A stretch of 64,000 nt of DNA from the NCBI GenBank assembly GCA_003415625.1, contig PYIU01000003.1:248001-312000 (forward strand), written 5' to 3'. The notes below the pieces were generated by a model. It was not told the origin of the DNA. It saw nothing but the letters and a program-made list of their open reading frames with translations, and ran no database searches. Made by a program: the position numbers and the translations under genes. Source of the DNA: Aquanectria penicillioides. Lineage: Eukaryota > Ascomycota > Sordariomycetes > Hypocreales > Nectriaceae. Below are positions 57,789 to 64,000 of the stretch, in pieces; within the stretch, counting starts at the first letter, position 1; every line of letters begins with the position of its first letter.

Positions 57789-58190
57789 TTAAGAACCATA
57801 AGGCCGATATTTGCAGCCGACCAGAAGCGAACTAGACAACGCGTTGAAAGGAAGAGGGTCTGGAGCTGGACGATCAAGCTGTTCTGGAAGCCAATTTGAG
57901 AGTTCTTCAGTGGATTCGAACCAGGTGGCCAAAGGATCTGAGCAAAGGACGCAAACATAGTTATGGACTAGCCCAGTAAATCCCAGTGACTGACTAAGGG
58001 AGCTCGTCCGACATGCCCCAGGCAGGTTGGAATGGAAGGTCTCGGGCGAACACAAGAGTCCATCGGCCAATTCTCTAGTTTGGAACTTGAGGAGGGGCAA
58101 ATATTGGTTCGAGAAGGTTCCGGTCGCGTGAGCAATGTCCATCTTTGACAGCACGCTATGATAAAATGGCGGCCAATGCTTTGGTCATGA
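57789..58190 (-). pseudogene. Possible cytochrome P450 fragment
   Basis: A minus-strand frame of 121 codons ends at 57789. Part of it (YLPLLKFQTRELADGLL, then SPETFHSNLPG, then DPLATWFESTEELSNW) resembles the C-to-F helix region of fungal P450s, where the pattern is xYxPLQxxExxxLLxxLLxxPExFxxHL followed by DPxxxxLFxxxEExSxx. No I helix, ExxR or heme loop can be found on either side, so at best this is a remnant exon. The resemblance is by eye only. Confidence 0.35.
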
Positions 58191-59176
58191 CTGTTGGGAA
58201 GGGCCTTACCACAAGCGCGCTTCTTCATTGATCAACACATTCCAAAGAACGACAGGCCCGAGGACAGCAGACATCTAACACGTCAACACCGCACAAGCGA
58301 GATTCAAGATCATGTACAATTAAGCCAAGCAGAGCCAAGACAAGGCCAAGAAATGGTTCCATATATGAAGCTCTATATGTCACAACGCGTGCAGCTCCGT
58401 TACCTTTCATCAAACCAAAACCTGCAAGTGACAGCAAGCGAACTAGATCATGAAGACACCAAGCTCAAATCAATATTTCCTGATTCACAACCACGTGGGG
58501 GAATTGCAGCACAACGGAATCAAGAGCCCAATTTACGTAACGATGCAATAAGGCAAGTGCGGAAATTCTCCGACGAAGCACCCATGCTCCCATCAAGGGG
58601 CCATCGCTGACAAGGAAGCGATCGACAGAACAGCTTGGAGCTTACACCACCAATGAGAGGCTTGTGAGCCCTCCAAAATGAGTGTAGACCACCTCCTTTT
58701 GCTAGGACTTCCTCCATGACTCGGAAATTAGATGAATCTGAGACTGGAATATGGACTTAAAGTAGAAGCATTCGGCTGCGAATTATAACAACGCTGAAGA
58801 CGGAGGATTGGCCGCATTGGGTTCTACATTATCACTCAACCCGTTTCTAGTATTATATTGCAAAACTATTAGTGATTATTATTTTCAACAGTTCCCCTTC
58901 TGCATTGCTCGAAAGCTGTTGCGCCCATGCAAATCAAACATCGTCAAAGAAAACTCAGGTTTATAGGCTTCTTCTTCATCCTACATGTCGGGAATACTAT
59001 TTTAATTGCAACTTGGCAACGGCCCGTGGCCCAATTGAGACCCTAGAATGTCCATAATCAATCATTCCTCGTCAACCCAATTACCCTATACTTCTCAATT
59101 CTAAAAGTCTGCAGGTTGTACTAATATTATTGCCGCCTGTTTCCTCGCAACCTCAGCTCGAGGAGAATGCCTGAGG
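58191..59176. other. Intergenic region before the second P450
   Basis: A plus-strand frame of 138 codons (58194-58610) overlaps the P450-like fragment antisense and has no recognisable domain. Nothing else seen. Confidence 0.4.
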
Positions 59177-60965
59177 ATGGAAGAAGATAGCATAAAGGGC
59201 ACCTTGGTCAGCAGCTTACGAAAATCCCATCTCAAGATGGATCCTTTCGGGTCTGATCACGACGACTTGGACCCGACAGGGCCTGGCAGGGCGATAATCC
59301 CGCGTATGATAGCGGTTGGCTTCAACGCAAAGGCAGCATACACAGTCATTGCCTTTGTCTTTGTCGCCAGTTTACTTTCGAGAATCGTATTCAGTCCTAA
59401 GAAGAACAAGATTTTTCCAATTTGGGCAACAATCGAGATCGCCATTGCCAGCTATGTCATCGTTGGTGGTGGGCTGAGTCGTCGTATATAGTGAGTGGGC
59501 CCGGAAACCAACGTGGATAAGTTGCAAGAGCTGAAATGATTACAGTTCAATAATTCGGCGATCTGGCGGGTCTCTTTTTGGCATCACTTCGAATCATCAA
59601 GTCCTTGCTAATCTTCCAGATGTTGATCGCCTATTGTCTCACCCAACCCACACCATCGCGGTGGAACCAGTTCATTATACTCTTTTTACAAGGGTATTTG
59701 GAGCTGCAGACTCTCCCGAAATGAGAAAAAAACTATTTGATGCAGTGAAAGGTCTATTTGCAGCTATTGAACGATCGTTTCTCAACGACAACATCTCCGC
59801 CGCCACCATTGAGAAGGGCGGCATCCCTAAAAAGGCAGCCTCCTTCGTCACGTTTTCCACTAACCGTCAGTCCATGGCGCGATGGGAACTTTCTGCCAAC
59901 GTCAAAGCAGTCTCATCCAACTTGCCAGGTAATCCAGAGGCAGTGGAGGCCGATCTTCACAGCCTGACCCGAGACTTCGGCGCCTGTATTGCTGTGCCTC
60001 TGCTCTACGGCCAAGACTTCCTTCAGCGTTATCCGACTGTGTTGGAGGATCTTTGGAAATTCGACAATCAACTATTCCCCCTTTTAATGTTAGGGGTCCC
60101 AAAGTGGGCCCCATTGAAGATAATGAAGGAAGGCTTAGCAGCGAGATCTCGTCTGCATGATGAAATAGTAGTATTGTATCGACGCATTGACCAGTATCAA
60201 AAGGGCGAGCGAGTTGACTTTGACGTTGATCTGTCAGACGTCAATACGGCTGTTTTCGAGCGCAACATAGCCTACGAGCAAACCGGGTGGACGTTTGAAG
60301 AACGCGGACCTGGAGATCTGGTGCTTCTATGGAGTCAAAATGCCAACTCGCAGACATTACTGTTTTGGCTCCTAGCTTTTATCTACTCCACTCCTGGGTT
60401 GTTAGATGACCTCCGAGACGAGATATCCCCATACGTCAACTTAACCGAAACGAGCCCACCAGAAATCACATCCACTGACTTGGCCCCCATGTATCGCAAC
60501 TGCCAACTTCTCAAAGCCAGCATTTTTGAAACCTTCCGCATGGCAAACGAAGCGACATCCATTCGATATGTTGCCCGCCCAGTCACCATCAACGATGGAG
60601 ATTACAAGCACGAACTAAAACCTGGCATGTTCTTGTCTGCCCCGCATGCCATAAGTCAGCGAGACCCTAGCATCTACGAACACCCTCACAAATTCCTGCC
60701 CGGCCGCTTCCTCACGTCAGACCCAGAATCAGGGAAGCCAGTCGCAAAGTACGGGAAGCTCAGACCTTGGGGTTCTGGAACTGCAATGTGCAAAGGACGA
60801 TCGTTTGCTGAAAAGGAGCTCATGGCTCTGGCGGCGGCCATTATCAGCCTCTGGGACATTGGTCCGGTCAATGATGTCTGGGAGTTGCCAGCCATGATAC
60901 CTGGCACTGGAGCGAAGAAGCCCGCGAAGGAGCTGCGAGTCATTATCACACGGAGGGTTCTTTAG
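59177..60965 (+). CDS. Cytochrome P450, CYP7/CYP8-like
   Basis: A 577-residue monooxygenase. Exons 59177-59490 and 59546-60965 are joined by a 55-bp intron that restores SRRIYSIIRRSGGSLFGIT. The N-terminus is polar for about 40 residues, then a hydrophobic anchor (TVIAFVFVASLLSRIVF) and a second hydrophobic stretch follow. The K-helix ExxR is ETFR. The heme loop is WGSGTAMCKGR with Cys520, having Trp where most P450s have Phe, as in the PWGSG/PFGSG form of the CYP7/CYP8 (sterol or prostacyclin synthase-like) group. The oxygen-binding I helix lacks the usual AGxxT and reads WSQNANSQT, also seen in that group, so it may act on oxygenated or peroxide substrates; this is inference. ATG 59177 versus 59237 is undecided. 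Confidence 0.85.
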
Positions 60966-61643
60966 CATGATATAGATATCGCGCAAACGAATAGAATTAA
61001 AAGTGCTGACTGTTTATTATATTCCTATCGCCCAGTAAATCTCGCCAAGCATGCATTTTTCTTGATCGGATGATACTATTCGCTGAGGCCTTGTAATTGC
61101 TAGCGTTCCAAATATTCTGACGTGTGATACGGTGTTCCGCCCGTCAATAATTCAGCTACAACAAGACGCAATTCATGAAGATGTGAGCCTATGGAATCAT
61201 TGTTCAAATAGATCCCAGATGTGTGCAATGTCCACTTCAGTACCCCAGTCTCGGCAACATTTCCTCCATCACTGACCCACTCCCAGGCCCGTGGGTCAAT
61301 CATCCTAACTTGGTATCTCAGCCGAGAACTTGAACAATTCTACAGTGGAGATCTCATAAACATCGAGCGGTTCAATGATCACACCACCCTGCACATGATC
61401 CCGCCAAAGAGCTATGCTGCCGAATCGCGAGACGTCTGAGGCTGGAATTGGACCCAACGGGTGCAGGGATAACAACTACCGAAGCCACCAGTCCGGATAT
61501 AACCTATGGGTTCAATACCTCGCGGTTTCGCTTTCGGCACCAGCAAACCATAAGACCAAAAAACACCCCCTTTACCGCACTGCTTCTATCCACCACCTAG
61601 ATCCTCATCGTGCTCAAGGACGGCACAGTATACCCTGAATGAG
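60966..61643. other. Intergenic region
   Basis: 678 bp between the P450 and the transporter; no gene or clear site recognised. Confidence 0.4.
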
Positions 61644-63233
61644 ATGGCCATAATCACGAACTCATTCCATTTAAGGGCTACAGTTGCGGCATCATGTGTT
61701 GCAATGCTCTTTGGGTACGTAATTGCCCCAGGACCAGTCTCCAATCGAACATGTAGGCCTAACCCACGCTTAGTCTTGACACAGGGAGCATCGGTCCCAT
61801 AACGACCATGCCATCCTTCCAAGATACATTTGGTGCTTTTTCGGCCATTTTGCACGGAGTTATCGTATCGTCGGTGCTCCTGACCGGTGCATCGACAGCT
61901 CTCATTGCCGGAGTTTTGGCTGATCACTTCAGTCACGTACGAGTTTTCTCAATAGGATCCCTCGTCTACGGAGTTGGCGCAGGGATAGAGGGCTCTTCCA
62001 ATACACTGGGTGTCTTCATCTTTGGCCGGCTTATCAAGGGCGCGGGCGAGGGTTTATTCTTGAGCAATGTGTACGTTCAGGTATCAGAAATGTCTCCCTC
62101 TCGTGTCAGGGGCATTATGACTGCCCTACCCCAGTTCTTCATCGTTCTGGGTCTTGTCATGGGATATTTTTCATGCTACGGTACTGCTCGCCTAGGTTCG
62201 TCGTCATTATCCTGGCGCATCCCAATAGCGTCTGCGTCCTTTCTCGGAGTTGTTCTGTCGATGACGTATTGGGCGGTTCCCCCTTCGCCTCGATGGTTGC
62301 TAAGCAAGGGGAAACGAGAGGAGGCGGGTATAGTTTGTGAACGGTTGGGCCTTGATTCGTCTGAGAGAGAGGAAATATTCGGTCGATCATCAGTCGAAAT
62401 TTCGGAGAATAATCTCAACGTTACACTAAGGCAAAGCCTACAGCAGACGTTTTCCGGCTTTCGTGATGCGTTTTCTGCGCCTTTCCGGAGCAGCACAGCA
62501 TTTTGCTGTTTCATTATGGCTATGCAACCATTCAGTGGAATCGATGGTATCCTATACTATGCCCCGATCCTGTTCAAACAAGCCGGCCTCGGTGGTGATC
62601 AAGCTTCGTTTCTGGCTTCAGGGGCATCTGCACTTGTGATATTGGGTGTAACGATCCCTGCGATGCTCTTGGCAGATCATTGGGGCCGGCGAGCATCCAG
62701 CCTGCTCGGTGGAGTGCTCATTACCATATTGATGCTGGTTATGGGCTCGCTCTTCGCTGCAGGTCAAGTTCACAGCAATGGTGGCGCAGGAAAGTGGGTT
62801 GTTATTGTATCCATTTATCTATTCGCCATCGTCTTCAATGGAACTTGGGCCATTGGGTTTCGGACATTCGTGGTGGAGAGCTTGCCCAGAAGGACCAGAA
62901 GTAGTGCTTCTAGTTTAGCACAAGGCACTAATTGGGTAAGTGTTATTTCAATAAGTTCCTTATCATGATGATTCTCTACTGATCATTCCCTTGAAGATAT
63001 CCAACTGCATAGTGGCACTAATTACTCCGGTGCTCATATCAAAATCGACCTTTGGAGCATACTATCTGTTTGCGTTCTCCTCCCTATTTTGCACCGTCAT
63101 CATCTCAATTTTTATGGTGGAGACTCGAGGGGATAGCCTTGAGGTGATCGAGCGACGCCATCCGAGTAGAGCTCGTGCAACCGGAGTTTCGATCCAAAAC
63201 CTCCAATTACGGAGGATCGGATTGAACGAGTAG
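61644..63233 (+). CDS. MFS sugar porter family transporter
   Basis: A 489-residue transporter with exons 61644-61714, 61774-62935 and 62997-63233. The first intron (GTACGT...CGCTTAG) was chosen because it restores MLFGLDTGSIGPITTMPSF, the helix-1 signature; acceptors 11 and 15 bases downstream give poorer reading. Further motifs: DHFSHVRVFSIG (degenerate form of the GRR loop), GRLIKGAGEGLF, PSPRWLLSKGKREEAG in the central loop, QPFSGIDGILYYAPILF in helix 7, DHWGRRASSLLGG and VETRGDSLEVIE (degenerate PETKG end). It is more divergent from the family than the other two sugar transporters here, so its substrate may differ. Confidence 0.88.
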
Positions 63234-63327
63234 ATAGTTGTCCAGTTGGCAGTGGAATCGATTGAGTTCTGACGGAATATTGAAGAGTAGATTTATTTAA
63301 TGTTATGCAAAAAGTAGTGATTTCGTG

Positions 63328-64000
63328 TCATATTCTAGCTGCTTCCAAATCTTCTTCGAGGAGACTAATTACTGCGACACAGGCCTCTCTCTGAAACCCG
63401 CCTTCCGCAGCTGCACTTGAATTCTGGTAAAAGTCAGACCTAATGCACTTCTCTACTGCACTGCGATAGCCTGAGCCCCCCAGAGTATCAAGTCGTCCCA
63501 GCAGCTTCATAGCCATTTCATAATCTGAGATAAAGTCGGGCATGTCTCCAGTCCCGGATTCTTGTGATTTTGGCGGTGATGCATCGATCACCCTCCCCAG
63601 CATAAGTTCAATCAGGAGCATTCCAAGAGCCAAGAGTGCTCGCTTATTCTTCATCATCGGAGATTCGTTCTTATTCAACGATGGATGTTCAGGAAACTGC
63701 TTCAGAACCAGGGCTTCACGATAGATTGGCATGCCATGTTTTCGAGCAATGAAAATCCCATCGTGTGAGGGCGCTGAATCTATCCATGGCGTCCCATGTA
63801 GCTGTAGGACACTACATGCGATTATCCACGCCAGGTATAATTTATCTCCATACAGCAGAGGAGACCGAGAACCTGTTTGATCCATGAGAATATCTCTCAG
63901 GGAAACTAATGACCAGCCATCACCTTGACCGAGTTGTTCAAAGGCGTAAACGCCATATTCTCGGCGCTTGTGTGCAAGAAAGGCGTTGATGTTGCCATAG
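63328..64000 (-). CDS. DUF7580-like protein, 5' end off the window
   Basis: The frame is open from the right edge to the stop at 63328, at least 224 codons. It carries the C-terminal pattern of fungal DUF7580 proteins: WSLVSLRDIL, LAWIIACSVLQLHGTPWID, a stretch with ALLALGMLLIELMLGRVID, SDYEMAMKLLGRL, then YRSAVEKCIRSDF and a final ISLLEEDLEAARI. This module is often described as kinase-like and is linked in fungi to HeLo-type N-termini; here the N-terminus is beyond the window. It shares the LGxxLxxxG...AxxxL...VxxC pattern with the HeLo/DUF7580-like protein at 40582. Tail-to-tail with the sugar porter, 94 bp apart. Confidence 0.75.
   Translation of the reverse strand, partial: YGNINAFLAHKRREYGVYAFEQLGQGDGWSLVSLRDILMDQTGSRSPLLYGDKLYLAWIIACSVLQLHGTPWIDSAPSHDGIFIARKHGMPIYREALVLKQFPEHPSLNKNESPMMKNKRALLALGMLLIELMLGRVIDASPPKSQESGTGDMPDFISDYEMAMKLLGRLDTLGGSGYRSAVEKCIRSDFYQNSSAAAEGGFQREACVAVISLLEEDLEAARI

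Noticed and set aside
58194..58610. A 138-codon plus-strand gene
   Set aside because: Mostly polar random-like sequence with no family resemblance.

Overview
This window looks like chromosomal DNA of a filamentous ascomycete (Pezizomycotina, probably a Sordariomycete). Genes are interrupted by many short introns (46-87 bp, GT-AG with two likely GC-AG cases). The families are typical of mould accessory genomes: Zn2Cys6 regulators, MFS transporters of several classes, cytochromes P450, HeLo-type and DUF7580-like proteins, a GPI-anchored wall protein and a siderophore transporter. All exon boundaries were derived by eye from reading frame, splice consensus and family patterns.

Layout. 1-7.1 kb: a Zn2Cys6 regulator cut by the left edge, a divergent alpha-glucoside-type sugar transporter, a decayed allantoate-permease-type transporter, and a five-exon epoxide hydrolase. 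7.8-17.7 kb: two paralogous transcription factors combining a KN homeodomain with C2H2 fingers face each other. They bracket a beta-hydroxyacid dehydrogenase and a trans-sulfuration-type PLP enzyme, each broken by a single-base frameshift at a C run. 18.4-19.4 kb: a secreted cysteine-containing protein gene with one in-frame TAG.

21.4-30.7 kb looks like a catabolic cluster: an intradiol (hydroxyquinol-type) ring-cleavage dioxygenase, a class III CoA-transferase, an enol-lactonase-like alpha/beta hydrolase, a SnoaL-like small protein and a Zn2Cys6 regulator, arranged around divergent promoters. A plausible job is uptake and ring cleavage of a phenolic compound; the substrate is unknown. 31.8-33.3 kb holds a dead monocarboxylate-type transporter. 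33.6-35.6 kb holds a ten-exon allantoate-permease-family transporter that could serve the cluster.

37.6-46.4 kb: a P450, then a tandem pair of HeLo-type proteins (the first with a DUF7580-like C-terminal region), then a degenerate copy of the P450's last exon and 3' flank, then an alpha/beta hydrolase. The HeLo pair is therefore bracketed by direct repeats of P450 sequence. 46.5-54.2 kb: a Ser-rich GPI protein, a hexose-type sugar transporter, and a siderophore-iron transporter with GATA-type sites upstream. 54.2-59.2 kb is gene-poor, with simple repeats and a possible P450 fragment. 59.2-64 kb: a CYP7/CYP8-like P450, a second sugar-porter gene, and a DUF7580-like protein cut by the right edge.
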